Below are positions 36,536-47,868 of a stretch of 64,000 nucleotides of DNA, piece after piece (the stretch's first letter is position 1; each line of letters begins with the position of its first letter). The notes below the pieces were generated by a model. It saw only the letters and a list, made by a program, of their open reading frames with translations. It did no database searches and had not been told where the DNA came from. Both the position numbers and the translations under genes were made by a program. Source of the DNA: Chanos chanos (Eukaryota; Chordata; Actinopteri; Gonorynchiformes; Chanidae); the NCBI RefSeq assembly GCF_902362185.1, contig NC_044508.1, positions 4,749,298 to 4,813,297 of the forward strand, given 5' to 3'.

Positions 36536-36978
36536 CATCCTGAAATCGGCGGGTTTCAGTATCCAGGAATAACTCTTAGCTCTTTTGTTTTTCCCTTTGT
36601 AACAGAAGCAAACTGTTGGAAGCACTTGCTTGTTCTGGGAATTAGCCTAGAGGTCAACTTCAGAATTTAGGGCTGAGTCCTAGCTTCACCACTGTGACTA
36701 CCTGTTTCAACCACATAACTGACCGACCAGTTCTCGCTAGACTGACAGCGTATTACAAAGCACTGGTTTCCACTTAAAAACGAGTTAAGACTTAAACTTT
36801 CAACGCTCAGTTCTCTTTCTAGTACATACAAACATAATCAGCATGTATCAGTTAAAAACTGTTTGTTTGTTTGTTTGTTTTTAAAAACCAACTGTACAGC
36901 TGAAGTTATACATCTTTTCGGTCAGTCTGTATTTGGCTGATGTTTTCATACGGGGCAGTGCCTGCTCGTGTCAGGAAT

Positions 36979-37059
36979 GGAAACCGAAAGCGCTTGAGAA
37001 GGAAAGAGGAAAGCGAATCTTAATTGTGGGGCGGGGAATGGCTTAATGCTCCATATAAA
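36979..37059 (+). promoter_or_regulatory. isg15 copy 3 promoter: two ISRE/IRF elements, GC box, TATA box
   Basis: GGAAACCGAAAGC (36979-36991), GGAAAGCGAATC (37008-37019), a GC box GGGGCGGGG (about 37028-37036) and CATATAAA (37052-37059). Element order and spacing match copies 1 and 2. The 5'-UTR exon ends at 37168 before a GTAAAC donor. Confidence 0.85.
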
Positions 37060-37422
37060 CAATGCTCAAACCACAGGCTGCAGCAGTTTGTGAGATTCAA
37101 GAGTCTGCAAGCTACACTACGACCCGAGCCCGAGACAATAACCTGAATATATTCATTTCCAGCAAAAGGTAAACGACACTTCCAACCGTTTTCATCCGAA
37201 AACGTTCTCTAGTTTGTGCAAGGTGAAATAACACTTAATCGTGCAGAGCACATAGTCTACATTTTAATCCTAGAAGTGTTAACAGTTGAACAGTGATCAG
37301 TTTTAGCATACTCTGGTGTTAGATTAGTCTATTTTAAGTCCGCACTTTCTGCTTCATTCTCTGCTTTATAACAGTCTAACAGTTACTTTACATCGAATTT
37401 ACAGCGTCACACAGCTACTGAG

Positions 37423-37896
37423 ATGGAACTTGTAATTAAACTTCTGACCGGCGAGACAAAGACGGTGCCTGTGAGCCCATACACCACGATCGGTGAGCTG
37501 AAGCGAATCATCCACCAGCACTTCAACGTGCCGCCACCGAAACAGAAGCTTTCTGTCCGCAACGGGCATGTCATCACTCTCGACGACGATTTTAAAACCG
37601 TCAGCCAGTACGGTCTGACGTCTGGAAGTGTTGTGATGCTCTTGATTCTGAGCAATCCAGTGCCTATCCAGGTGTTCCTAAGGAACGAGAAGGGACAGAC
37701 AAAAACCTACGAGATCGTCGCTGGAGAGACCGTAAATGAATTCAAAGCTAAGGTCGCCAAAAGGGAGGGAGTGAGCGTGGACCAGCAGAGGCTGATTTAC
37801 GAGGGCAAACAACTAGAGGATGGCAGAAAACTGGAAGACTACAACATCCAAGCCGGAAGCACCATCTACCTGACTCTGCGGCTCAGAGGAGGTTGA
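37423..37896 (+). CDS. isg15: ISG15-like protein, copy 3, mature-length C-terminus
   Basis: A 157-residue product in one coding exon; the 5'-UTR intron ends before 37405, eighteen bases from the ATG. Two ubiquitin-like domains end exactly at LRLRGG, so no trimming is needed. It is clearly more divergent than copies 1 and 2, for example [20 protein letters not shown] in domain 1 and [20 protein letters not shown] in domain 2, the latter closer to ubiquitin's [20 protein letters not shown]. It is the copy nearest pxmp2 and may be the ancestral type, or one selected for constitutive conjugation. The start aligns with copies 1 and 2. Confidence 0.93.
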   Translation: MELVIKLLTGETKTVPVSPYTTIGELKRIIHQHFNVPPPKQKLSVRNGHVITLDDDFKTVSQYGLTSGSVVMLLILSNPVPIQVFLRNEKGQTKTYEIVAGETVNEFKAKVAKREGVSVDQQRLIYEGKQLEDGRKLEDYNIQAGSTIYLTLRLRGG

Positions 37897-38300
37897 TTCA
37901 AGCGAGAGACGCCTGTCACGCTGTCTTCGTTTAATATTTAATATATACATATATTTTTTTACTAATTTAATGAAATATGCTACATTTAAATTATAATGTT
38001 ATATAGCTATAATAGCTGTTATCAATGTTCACCCTTGCAGCAGGGCAGGAGGCATACTGAATTTAGCTCACAGAATGAAAACAGCTGTATATCTGTAACC
38101 ATTGTGACCAGATGTGAGAGGCTGTAATCCCTGTGTGGTGTGAATGAACAATAATAATAATAATAAGCATATTACACTGTGTCAACACAACTGGTATTGA
38201 TCCATTCCTTTTAACTTAGTACTTTTGGAATATAGATACCAGCACCCAACTAGGGGTAAGCAAAGATAACACAGAGGGACAGTGAGCCACCATCCGGCTG

Positions 38301-38813
38301 TTTATTATGTATGTTGTGAGTTGGGTATGTTTTTGTATGTGAAAAAACCCTTGCAAAAACAAGGTACAATAAATCACTTTAAAAGTGTTACACTGTGACA
38401 CCGTTTTCATTTCAGTATTGTTTTGCAGCACATTAAAATTCAAGGCAGCATGTGATAAAAAAAATATATACATTCAGTGTTTAGTTAGATTCACTATAAC
38501 TTTTATTAGTTTTTGAACGTGAGTCAAAAATAAACTTTTCCATTCAGGATAAAAAGCAACAGTCGACTGAACTGAACCGAATCCAAGTTCAGTCACTTCA
38601 GTCAGGCAGTTGTTACACTGTAGTCAGTCATATTTCATATAGTGGTATCTTTGGTCTTAAGCACCAAATTTTTAAATAAAAAAAAACAAAAAACAGCCAT
38701 TAAAATCATCATTCAGTACACTTCAGTGTCTATGAAGTACACATTACTTAGCTCTTAGCTGTTGAAAAAAAAAAATCTCTCTATGTCTCAAGAGGACTTA
38801 ACACAATTTTATT
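38301..38813 (-). other. pxmp2: pxmp2 3' UTR poly(A) signal candidates
   Basis: On the minus strand AATAAA occurs at 38808-38813, 38502-38507 and 38301-38306. The first lies 169 bases after the stop and is the simplest choice; the others would give longer UTRs. The region 37900-38300 holds the 3' flank of isg15 copy 3 with (AAT)n near 38150. Confidence 0.45.
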
Positions 38814-38981
38814 GGGGCAATTAATCACTGGTTGTCTTCACCCAGCTCATGTTTGTCTTTGTATAGAAAGTCTCTAATCAAAGGTCACATGTGTTTTCAA
38901 GGCATTTGATAGGAGTACATCTTCTTCTGGGCTGTGTCCAACCAGTGCGAAGTTCTGTCGAACAGTCAGTCCAGTAAGTTT

Positions 38982-39660
38982 TCATTTCCTGACAGAAGCT
39001 AGGTAGGCATACCAAAACAAGGCCACCAGGTTGGCAAACAACACGCGAAACTAAATAAAGAGAATAAAAAGGGGGGGTGGGGGGGGGGGCACATTTGATG
39101 TAACAGAATATCAAACCCTTGTTATCTCTTCACCAATCTCTCAGAGGACTTGTTAGTCCACATGCTTACCTGCACAGGTATAAAGTTGATGTTGATGAAC
39201 TGGAATGGGGTCCAAACCTTCCAGTTCATTTTCAGAGCTGGCCAGTAGCCCTTTTTCACTTTATTCTCAAAGTCTGCCAGTGTCTTACCCTGCACAGAGG
39301 TCAGTTTTTTAGACAGGTCGTAGATGCTCATAGCCACCAGAGGGCACTATATCGTTAGGTTTAAGAAAATCACAGGATACTGTTGGTTGAAAAACTCTTA
39401 AAACATAGTGAAAGCCTAAGTATATTCATTAACACATAAAAGAAGAGATCACCTGAACAACAGTATTATGACTTATTTAACAATTACTGGTTTAAAAACT
39501 CAAAATACATTAAAAAAAAAAAAGAAAGAAAGAAAGAAAGAAAGAAGAAGAATCATCAAATCATCTAAGTTCAAAATCTGCGGCAGGAACTCAAAACATT
39601 AGCACAGAAAACATTCACTGATAATGCTCCATAATCAGAGAAAAACATAGAGAATAAAAA

Positions 39661-39698
<38 letters not shown>

Positions 39699-41033
39699 TT
39701 GTGTGTGGGAGTGTACGCAAGTCTGGACAAGAGTTCACCTCCAGCACATTCATAACAGAAAAGAAGAGCAGTAGGAAAGCTGGGGCAAAGACGAGTCGGT
39801 CGAGGAGCAGACGTTTGACCATGCAGTACGGCACGGTAGCCGGCAGAAGCACCTCCAGCACCTGGTAGAAGTAGTGACTCACGGGGCCTGTGACTAACAG
39901 CCTACAAACAGCCAAAAAGAGTCATTCAAACCAGAGGCAGCAGAAATTCTGCTTGCGACAGCTGGCCTCACGTTATCGTCAGGCGGCATTGCATCTTACA
40001 GAAGCCTAGCATCTTAATAGAATGTCATTTACAAATGAAGTGAATAAAGTAAAAAAAAAAAAAAAAGTATCAAATTTTAATTAAATCAAGGGAATAACCA
40101 GATGTCAGAGAGATTCTGCAAGAAACGGTGCCTTAGATTCAGCTGGCAACAACTGCCTTTATGTAGTCATGTCCACGGTAAAACCGTGGTAGTTTTAGAG
40201 TAAGATTAGTTTGTTTATGTGTCGAATTGTCTACGAGCTTGAGGAAAAAGTAGAAATCAAATGGGGAATAAATGCGTTAATGAAACAGTGGCGAAATGAA
40301 ATAAATTCACGTCAAATGCACAACGGTCCTTCTATCACACCCGTAAACTGCAAAGCGTGCAGGTCCGATAAAGTCAACATCCTTCGCTGGACTTCCTTGT
40401 TTCGCCTTTTTCCTTGACTCCAGTGCTTGTGACAGCAGATTCCCCAGTGCTGAGAGAATGCCGCTGCAAACAAAGCCAAGCCCAAATGGTTTAGTTCCAA
40501 ATACTAAGCATAAAACTGCCTGATTTTGTCTCATGTATGAAGAGAGAGGAGGGGAGTTCCGAGTCAAAATCTGATTGGCCTGTCGAATTTAAAATGCTCA
40601 AAAACAGGTGGAGGGCAAGGGTCGAGCAGCCAAATAGATTTAAGAATGAATCCTAACGAAGTCGTCATTCAAAAATGTAAATATTGCAATCAGTTCGTTA
40701 TATTATAAAGTGTACAAACTAACTGCTAACTGCTTTAGAGTATATACTATTAGGAGTATTCCTAAACCAACATAATCTTTATTGGTAGCACATTACTCAC
40801 ATAATATCACATAAGTAGGAGAGATTGACAGCATGACTTTCTCTCTGAACGTTCAAATTAGCTTGCTAATACATACAGTCAACTGATTGGAAAATCAGAA
40901 ATTTAAGCAATATGAGAACCAACCTTGTCACGGCTTTGGTGAGGATTGGATATTTCTTTAATAAAAGTAAGTATTGCTGCAGTAACCTCGTGAAAAAGCC
41001 TGGATCTCGGATTGGCAAACTTTGTGTAGGCAT
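38982..41033 (-). CDS. pxmp2: Peroxisomal membrane protein 2 (PXMP2/Mpv17 family)
   Basis: Five exons on the minus strand: 41033-40924, 40463-40341, 39901-39739, 39289-39170 and 39050-38982, with agreeing phases and 194 residues. PXMP2 forms a size-selective channel for small metabolites in the peroxisomal membrane. Family blocks are clear: YPILTKAVTSGILSALGN (exon 1/2 join), TGPVSHYFYQ, LLLDRLVFAPAFLLLFF, WPALKMNWKVWTPFQFININ and the end FWYAYLASVRK. The four membrane spans expected of the family fit. The ATG at 41033 gives MPTQSLPIRDPGF, a fish-like N-terminus. The gene is head-to-head with iscu, 584 bases apart. Confidence 0.96.
39664..39695. repeat. (TG)n microsatellite in pxmp2 intron
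   Basis: A short TG run about 40 bases from exon 3 of pxmp2. Confidence 0.9.
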
Positions 41034-41617
41034 CGTACAAGTTCAACAATCGTACAAATTCAACAGCGAACAAGTCAAAGACAGTTTGAGTAGTAAAACA
41101 AACCAAACCAGTCCAAGTATTCCAGACGTGCTCTCCCACAGCGCATGACAGTACAATCACAGATTGCACAAAGAGTGCAGATGGCTAACTACACGGTGTT
41201 TCTAATAGTCAATGATTCATTGGAATTGTAATATAGGCCTAATTATTATACAGGACCTCATGAAAACTTCGTCGAGTACGACGAAGTGGGGTCGAAGAAT
41301 CACTCATAGGTCAATAAATAGTTCGGGATGCCGTTGAAAATAACGGCATAAAATTTGACTTCTCATAATATTTGCATGATAGAAAATATATTAAAGAGAA
41401 ATTTAATCAAATTAAATTAAATTAAATTAAATTAAATTAAACTGACATCGGGTGAAAAAGTGCAGCATCATCCATTCTACTGTACGCAATAAAAACTGTT
41501 TATATAGCCTCTGTATTTTGACACGACTTTTATCCTGAAACGTTTACGTTTTGCTGCTTCATATCTCGGTACGCATACAATTCTTTGCTCTCAGTCTGAA
41601 ACGTATTATTGCAAAAC
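41034..41617. promoter_or_regulatory. Shared pxmp2/iscu upstream region
   Basis: The 584 bases between the two start codons must hold both promoters. No TATA box was identified. It contains an (AAATT)n pentanucleotide run (about 41408-41450) almost midway. A divergent arrangement of two organellar genes suggests shared control, which is inference. Confidence 0.5.
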
Positions 41618-43127
41618 ATGGCGTTGGCGTCGCTGTCGAAGCGTTGTGCGTCCTCTAGCCTGTTTTTTGTAAACAGAAGTTTGTCATTGCCATTTCTTAA
41701 TTCAGTTTGTCCGTATCACAAAAAGGTAAGTACTGCATGTGATATGAGCGTAGGCAAGAATATAAATCTAACTGTGCTCATAACATGTTTTTGATTAAAT
41801 AATATGTAACTAGCACTCACCTTTTAGTTACCTAGCTTGTGAGCTAGCATAATGTATAGCACAATATTTTCTTAAAGCGATGCGTTTCAGTGTTCTGTGG
41901 TTAATTACAGTGCTTTAGGTAAGTGTTGGCTGTTGTGGATGTAACTAAATTCGTATTAAAAAAATGGCAGAAGGTCAACGCTTCCTCAGTTTAAGTGCCA
42001 CGATGCGTGTTAAGTAACAACTTTCGTGAAAACAGTTTCATGTCCCGTCAAAGCCCCTGGCTTGCTAGAATGTTCAGAATATTTTGATGTACCAGTGTTG
42101 CAATGATTTTGTAAAAGACAGTTTGACAAAGATGAAGTCTTATTTGATGACGTATTTTTTTAGGTTTGGATTTAGGGTTATGCTTGTTATGAGTTCTGGG
42201 CATACCTGACCTGACACCAGGGAAGGAATGCGTTTCTTATGAAAACATGGCAAGATGAATAGCTATTTCATTAGTACCTCGCTTGGACAGCAGATTCCGA
42301 TAGTTCACAAAGTTACAGTTTTTCGTTCTCGCTATGTTCCAAAGGTTGTAGACCACTATGAAAACCCTAGGAACGTCGGATCCCTCGACAAAAATGCCAA
42401 GAACGTGGGGACGGGTTTAGTGGGCGCGCCAGCCTGTGGTGATGTCATGAAGTTGCAGGTACGTTGCAAAGGTTTTTGGCGTTAAAAGAGTATCTGCTAA
42501 AACTTTAGACATGTCACCCTCTTTTTTTTTTTTTTTTTCCAAGTGAGTGTGTTCTCAGACCCTTTCCTCCTGCAGTAATCCAGCCTTTCTGTTTCGTTTT
42601 TATGTATTTGTTTGTTTACTCACTGCATTTCAGATCCAAGTAGATGAAAACGGGAAAATAGTAGATGCCAGGTTCAAGACGTTTGGGTGTGGCTCAGCCA
42701 TTGCTTCCAGTTCCCTAGCAACAGAGTGGGTGAAGGGCAAGTCGGTGGGTCATCGGTTCCAAGCTCATCATCTAGAGTTTTTTTGATGCTCTCTCTTAGT
42801 GCTCATGTACTGATGTTCTTTGCCTTGTTCTCATATCTGTGCAATCAATATCTCCTTGCAGCTTGATGAGGCATCGAAAATAAAGAACACAGAGATTGCT
42901 AAAGAGCTCTGTCTTCCCCCAGTTAAACTTCACTGTTCCAGTGAGTACTGTGAAAGATTGTGTCTCTTGTTTTAACCTTCATTATGTGCTCTCGTGACCT
43001 TGACCCCGTTGTTCCCTGTTTCTGTTTCTCCACAGTGCTAGCAGAGGATGCCATTAAGGCTGCGCTGGCGGACTACAGACTCAAACAAAACGAGAAGAAA
43101 GAGGAGGTAGCAAAAGCAAGCAACTAG
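41618..43127 (+). CDS. iscu: Iron-sulfur cluster assembly scaffold ISCU
   Basis: Five exons: 41618-41725, 42345-42458, 42634-42744, 42862-42940 and 43036-43127 (TAG); phases agree, 167 residues. ISCU is the mitochondrial scaffold on which NFS1/ISD11/frataxin build [2Fe-2S] clusters. The first 36 residues ([15 protein letters not shown] start) form a basic, Ser-rich presequence without acidic residues. All cluster-binding residues are present: Cys67 and Asp69 in APACGD, Cys93 in FGCGSA and Cys136 in KLHCS. The chaperone-binding LPPVK motif is at 129-133. Length and exon structure fit the family. The cytosolic splice form known in mammals cannot be judged here. Confidence 0.97.
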
Positions 43128-43160
43128 TCGCTGTTTGTTTTCGTTATCTCGTCTGAACAG

Positions 43161-43365
43161 GGGGGTGTTCCAGAAAGCGGGTTTAGTGAAAACTCAGAAT
43201 TAGTTACCTCGGAGTAAGTAGTAAACCTCTTAATAGAAGAGCCCTATCTGTGTCTTTGTTTTGCAAGGAGAATGAAGCCATGGGGCTCTTCTATTAGGAG
43301 GTTTACTACTTACTCTGAGTTAACTAATCTGAGTTTTCACTAAACCCGCTTTCTGGAATACCCCC
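43161..43365. repeat. Long imperfect palindrome in the iscu 3' UTR
   Basis: The left arm (43161-43243, GGGGGTGTTCCAGAAAGCGG onward) and right arm (43282-43365, ending CCGCTTTCTGGAATACCCCC) are about 83 bases each and pair with few mismatches around a 38-base loop. It looks like a MITE-type or foldback element. It lies between the iscu stop and its poly(A) signal, so the transcript could fold into a dsRNA hairpin. Confidence 0.9.
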
Positions 43366-43489
43366 GCAGTTATCCATGCGGTAGCTATCATGCCTTATGA
43401 ATGCTGAATTCATCTATCAACATAGTATTGACATCTATATCGCTGACCTCATATATAATATGCATATTTTTTCTGGATTGGTGGTTTGA

Positions 43490-43495
43490 AATAAA
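43490..43495 (+). other. iscu: iscu poly(A) signal
   Basis: AATAAA about 360 bases after the iscu stop codon; this is the first good signal and places the palindrome inside the 3' UTR. Confidence 0.7.
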
Positions 43496-43519
43496 GAAGT
43501 ATAGGTGTGATGTTCATGA

Positions 43520-44200
43520 AGACATTTTGAGTGAAGACTTTCTTAATGTAGTTTTATTTTAATATGATCATTCCAGATTTTTACATGCTCAGTTTTCTTA
43601 GTTTGCTTTGTTTTATCAAAAGATGATGCTGAAATGGTTTGCATGTAAAGTACGGGAATGTGGGTTGTTTTGAATACGGCACACAAGAAATGAGAACTCT
43701 CTAAAACAAAAAAATATGTATTTGGGTCTTCAGAAACATTTTCTTTTTGGCATTGTTTTTATTTTCAGATTTGTTCTGTAAAAAGACAACTGCATTCACA
43801 CTCACTGCTAACACATAACAGAGAAACACATAATACTGATACATTGTAGAAAATGCTACATTGTTCTGTGTCAGCATGAGGCCCATTGACATCTGATGAA
43901 AGACATCACAACCATGCATTTCTGTCGTTATACTCCAGGGGTCACTGCAGACCCTATTATGACACAAGTGACTATTAAAACATGAGCACAGGTGCATGGC
44001 TATTTTAGTGTAGTTGTCAAAGGCAGTTGGTCAGACATGTCTTAATATTCTACTGAAATTAAATGTCCCAAACCCACATGATCTGTCTTTTAATGAAGGA
44101 TGTCTTCAGTTGTTCACTAGTATAATATAAACCCTCAGACTGCAACAGTCATACTTTTGTCAAGGAATCGATGGAGGAGAGAAACACTGATTGAAATGTT
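43520..44200. other. Convergent intergenic region iscu / LRR gene
   Basis: No gene was recognised. On the minus strand AATAAA at 44310-44315 and 44206-44211 are candidate poly(A) signals for the leucine-rich-repeat gene. Confidence 0.5.
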
Positions 44201-44553
44201 TTGCATTTATTCCCCAGTATATCAGGGTTTCAGTTATTGGCATGATTAATAGTCTGTAGTGTTGTGAGCTATTATAGCCACAGTAACAACATAAGATTTG
44301 TAAAGTACTTTTATTGGGTTTTTTTTTTTTTTCAAAATAAAAGTTCTCAGCCAGCTCAGTTAACATACTGACATTAGTAAGCATTTGTGTAACACTGGAA
44401 ATGAGCAGGAGTTCATGAGAAATTGGATTCGTTCTGACTATTGTCAAGACATTGGCGCCAAGGGTGCACTGTCACCCCTTCAGCTTAGAAGAAAAATAAC
44501 AGCTGCTTGCTGTGTTAAGTTCACGTACTGGGCGTAACTTCTAGAGTAATGTG

Positions 44554-45999
44554 CTAAGACTGCTGAAGTGGAGCCACCCTTTGGTTCCTCAGCAGAATTT
44601 GTTTCAGTACCAGAACCACCGCTAGTATTAGGAAACCTATCAGCACACACAGTACAGCCAGCATTGCAACAACTGATGAAATGCCTGATTTGAGCAAGTA
44701 CTGTGGAGTAGAATTAATCTGCAGGCCTGTACCTCTTGTCGGTACCAAAGGGACAGCAGGGGGCGCTACAGTGCTTGAGCTCCCAGGCTGACGTCCGGTA
44801 GCGTTTTCCTGGCAGTTAGTTTCCTCGTCTGGAGGAGAGCTGAGGGGAGTACTGGTTGACACAGGAAAGAGATGCGTGGAATTAAGAGACAGACAGTCCT
44901 CATAACTCAAACCCTCCAAAGTATAGCGTTCTGAAAAGATATGAGATCTTGAAAGGTCATGATGATGAGGTTCGACCTCAGTACGGTTCTCCGCAGCGGA
45001 TGAGACCTTTTTGGAAAGTTGCCTCGATTGTCGCGGAGCTGTGGTCTTGTTGGGCTGAGTGTTACAATGAGCGACGGCGACCCTACCTGCCCTCTCCACT
45101 CTAGAACTTTCCAGTGCTTCTTTGGAAGGTGCGGAGATGTTGTCAGTCGAGGATGTCTCGTTTAGCCTCAGGACTTTCGGACAAATGGCCATGACAGACA
45201 GGGTAAGCAGCAGGCGATGTGCCAGGTGCAGTGGAGTGGTGCATACCAGATCCGTGGCCATTGTGAGCCTGTCCGTCAACAGCCAGCGGTACAAGTACAT
45301 TATGTCACATTCACAAACCCACAAGTTATTGGCCAGTTCCACAGAGCGGAGATGGGACAGTCTGTCAAAGGCACGCTCGGGCACCGAGCGCAGACAGTTG
45401 CTGTTTATCTTCAGCACCTGCAGGTTCACCAGGGTGGCCAGGGAAGGGAGATCTAAGGCGGATATACAGTTCTCGGACACGTCGAGGTGAGTTAGTGAAG
45501 GTGGCAAGTACAAAGGTAAGCTGGTCAACTTGTTACCCTTAAGCGTCAGGCTCTTCAGCTTCATCAGACCCAGAAGCGCCCCAGGCTGGATGGCACGTAT
45601 GCGGTTGTCCTCCAGGTCCAACCGGGTCAGGTTTCCCAGGTGCCTTAGCGCCCCTGCAGTGATGTAGGTGATGAGGTTTTCCTGAAGCTGTAGGCTCTTC
45701 AGGCTTGCCGGAAGTCCACGTGGGAACCGAGACAGCTGGTTCTGATTGAGGCTTAGCTCCTGAAGACCAGAGTATTGCCAGAGCAGGTTGTCCACGTTGC
45801 AGAGATGGTTCCGGGCCACCGACAGAACCGACGTACTGAGGGGAACAGTATGGGGAAGAGACCTTAAACCCAAGGATTCGCAGAGAACCAGCAGCCCTGG
45901 AAGGGGGCAGCAACACCCCGAAGGGCAGGCGGGTAACACTGGGTAGCAGGGTGAAGTCAAACAGAGAACCAGTAGAAGAGCAGAGAGGTGGGATAGCAT
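44554..45999 (-). CDS. Leucine-rich-repeat type I membrane protein, OMG-like
   Basis: A 481-residue protein in one coding exon. It has a signal peptide (about 1-23), a cysteine-rich LRRNT cap (CPSGCCCPLPG), about eight leucine-rich repeats such as SLKSLQLQENLI and LTHLDVSENCI, and an LRRCT cap (NLWVCECDIMYLYRWL, then CTTP and CP). A Ser/Thr-rich stalk with NXS/T sites follows, then one membrane span (about 441-465) and a short basic tail. The closest remembered relative is oligodendrocyte-myelin glycoprotein (OMG): the repeat layout and the WQYSGLQELSL block resemble its QYTNLRTLDI. OMG is GPI-anchored, and here the C-terminus is a span with a cytoplasmic tail. A splice acceptor lies ten bases before the ATG, so a 5'-UTR exon exists, probably ending at 46195. 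A role in cell-surface recognition is likely but the gene was not identified. Confidence 0.88.
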   Translation of the reverse strand: MLSHLSALLLVLCLTSPCYPVLPACPSGCCCPLPGLLVLCESLGLRSLPHTVPLSTSVLSVARNHLCNVDNLLWQYSGLQELSLNQNQLSRFPRGLPASLKSLQLQENLITYITAGALRHLGNLTRLDLEDNRIRAIQPGALLGLMKLKSLTLKGNKLTSLPLYLPPSLTHLDVSENCISALDLPSLATLVNLQVLKINSNCLRSVPERAFDRLSHLRSVELANNLWVCECDIMYLYRWLLTDRLTMATDLVCTTPLHLAHRLLLTLSVMAICPKVLRLNETSSTDNISAPSKEALESSRVERAGRVAVAHCNTQPNKTTAPRQSRQLSKKVSSAAENRTEVEPHHHDLSRSHIFSERYTLEGLSYEDCLSLNSTHLFPVSTSTPLSSPPDEETNCQENATGRQPGSSSTVAPPAVPLVPTRGTGLQINSTPQYLLKSGISSVVAMLAVLCVLIGFLILAVVLVLKQILLRNQRVAPLQQS

Positions 46000-46194
46000 G
46001 GCTCACTGAGGAGACAGAAAGCAAAAGAAGATGATTTAAAAGAACGGTCAAATATCAATATTTCAACTAAGAGACAGGTCCTTAATCCATGTAACTTGCA
46101 GCTCTTCTTTTCCCTATTAGTTACTCTTGCTCATGACCAGAGATAGAAACTTTTTTTGATAGTTTACTGATAGTTGTGATTCTAAAATACTTAC

Positions 46195-46340
46195 CATTTT
46201 CCACCAGCTCTAGTTTTATCCTCTTTACCAGAGTGAAGTAAACTGTCGGCCGTGACGGATGCGTCTCTCACACCATCCCAGTCGCTCTGCAATGCTCCTT
46301 CCAGAAACTGTTGCTGCCTTAAGAATTCCAAGCAGCAGCC
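46195..46340 (-). other. Probable 5'-UTR exon of the LRR gene
   Basis: On the minus strand the sequence GGAAAATG is followed by GTAAGTAT, a near-perfect donor, and fits as the partner of the acceptor at 46007-46008. An ATG sits at the very end of this exon, so splicing would create an upstream start whose frame differs from the LRR frame. The exon's 5' limit is a guess. Confidence 0.4.
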
Positions 46341-47836
46341 CATCAAAATTTAATGGTACCCTTAAGGTGTTCTGTTACCTGTTTCTGTGTCTTCTTCCCC
46401 ATATGAACCAACTGACAGATGCGGCTTGATGTCGTTATGACAACATTGTGACAGGTCACAACCACTGTCAGTTTCGATGCGATTGTCCTGACCTCAAAAT
46501 CAAAGCACTACCTGAGATGCCGTGATGCGTCATCTCGATGGTCCTCTAAGTCAGCCAGATTGGAAATAAATCCAGGGGGAAAGGGGGCATGAGTAGACTG
46601 TATGTCAGCAAGGTTTAGTTTGACCCCAACTCAGGACGTCACGCTGGTCTGAGGGAACATGGGTGGTATGCCAAGTGCGCACTTCCCCTGTGCGAGAGAG
46701 TGATAGTGAAAGGCTAGTATATTCCCGGAATTATTCAGCACCCTGTTGACAAAAGAGCGGGGAATTTGACCCGGTACTGAGGCTCTTTTCAGCGCTCGAG
46801 TTTCAGGGTGCCACAAGGCCCCACTGCCCCACTAAGCTTTCTTTTGTTAGCTTTGATGTTTGCTCTTAAGTTAGCAGAGGGTACACACACTTTGCATGTC
46901 GTGGGAAATGAGATTTGCTTTATTTTGCAACACAGTTTGTCTGTTGTTTGACATAGACTCACTAGATGTATGACAAGGATAAAAAAAAAAAATACTTAGT
47001 TTTATAGAATTAAGCAAATTGAATACATTTTGAAGCTGACTGTATTTCATAACTGACAAAGACAATAATGCTACGCCTTTATTATCAGCTGCAAACGTTC
47101 AGATCATAAAGAACATTTAACCTTATGACTAAGAAAACCAAATGAAAAAGAAAATCACTAACTGGGTCATATTGATGGATGAGAACAAATCTGAATGAGC
47201 CCAAGCTTAAACATTAGCTTATCTCATTTTCAGGACTCACCGGGGCTGCTGAAATATTGATTGAATTTTTGAAGAGCGGCCAGCTGTAGCTATGTCAAAA
47301 GGGGGCCCCGTGACTTTCAGACTTTCGGGTTTGGTAGAGTGGCATCATGCCACTGTGTTTTATCAAAGTCTGTCTTAACGTGGTCATGCCGTTATGGATC
47401 CATTCTGTGGAAGTGTGTCAGTAAATCACTTTTTTTTTTCTTTAAACATTTTGACTGTTCGTGGTCTACGGAGGCAACGGCATCCATGCTTGGTTTCATG
47501 TGGTTTAACAAACTGTGTCCACATCCATCTCGACATTGTGAAACAATCTGAGAAATCCACAGAGATAAAAAACAGCAACAGAGCATTACTAAAGCAGGGG
47601 ACTGCAGTGGTGTGTGTGGAAAATGGTCAGTTCAGATTAACCGGGGGGGGGGGGGTATGTGTTTTGAGCCCCAGGGAGTGTTGGGAATGGGGTGTTTGTC
47701 CTCATGCAATCTTATCCGTAATGCTCAAAAGACCACGTTGCCCCCTGCAGGCTTTGTTGGATGCCGTTATTTTGGAAGAAGTTAAATGGTGGGAAACAAG
47801 CAATCTATCAACCATCAGTGTTCATTAAAATTCAAA

Positions 47837-47868
<32 letters not shown>

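Noticed and set aside
45122-45490. 122-residue plus-strand frame over the LRR gene
   Set aside because: Antisense shadow of repeated LRR codons.
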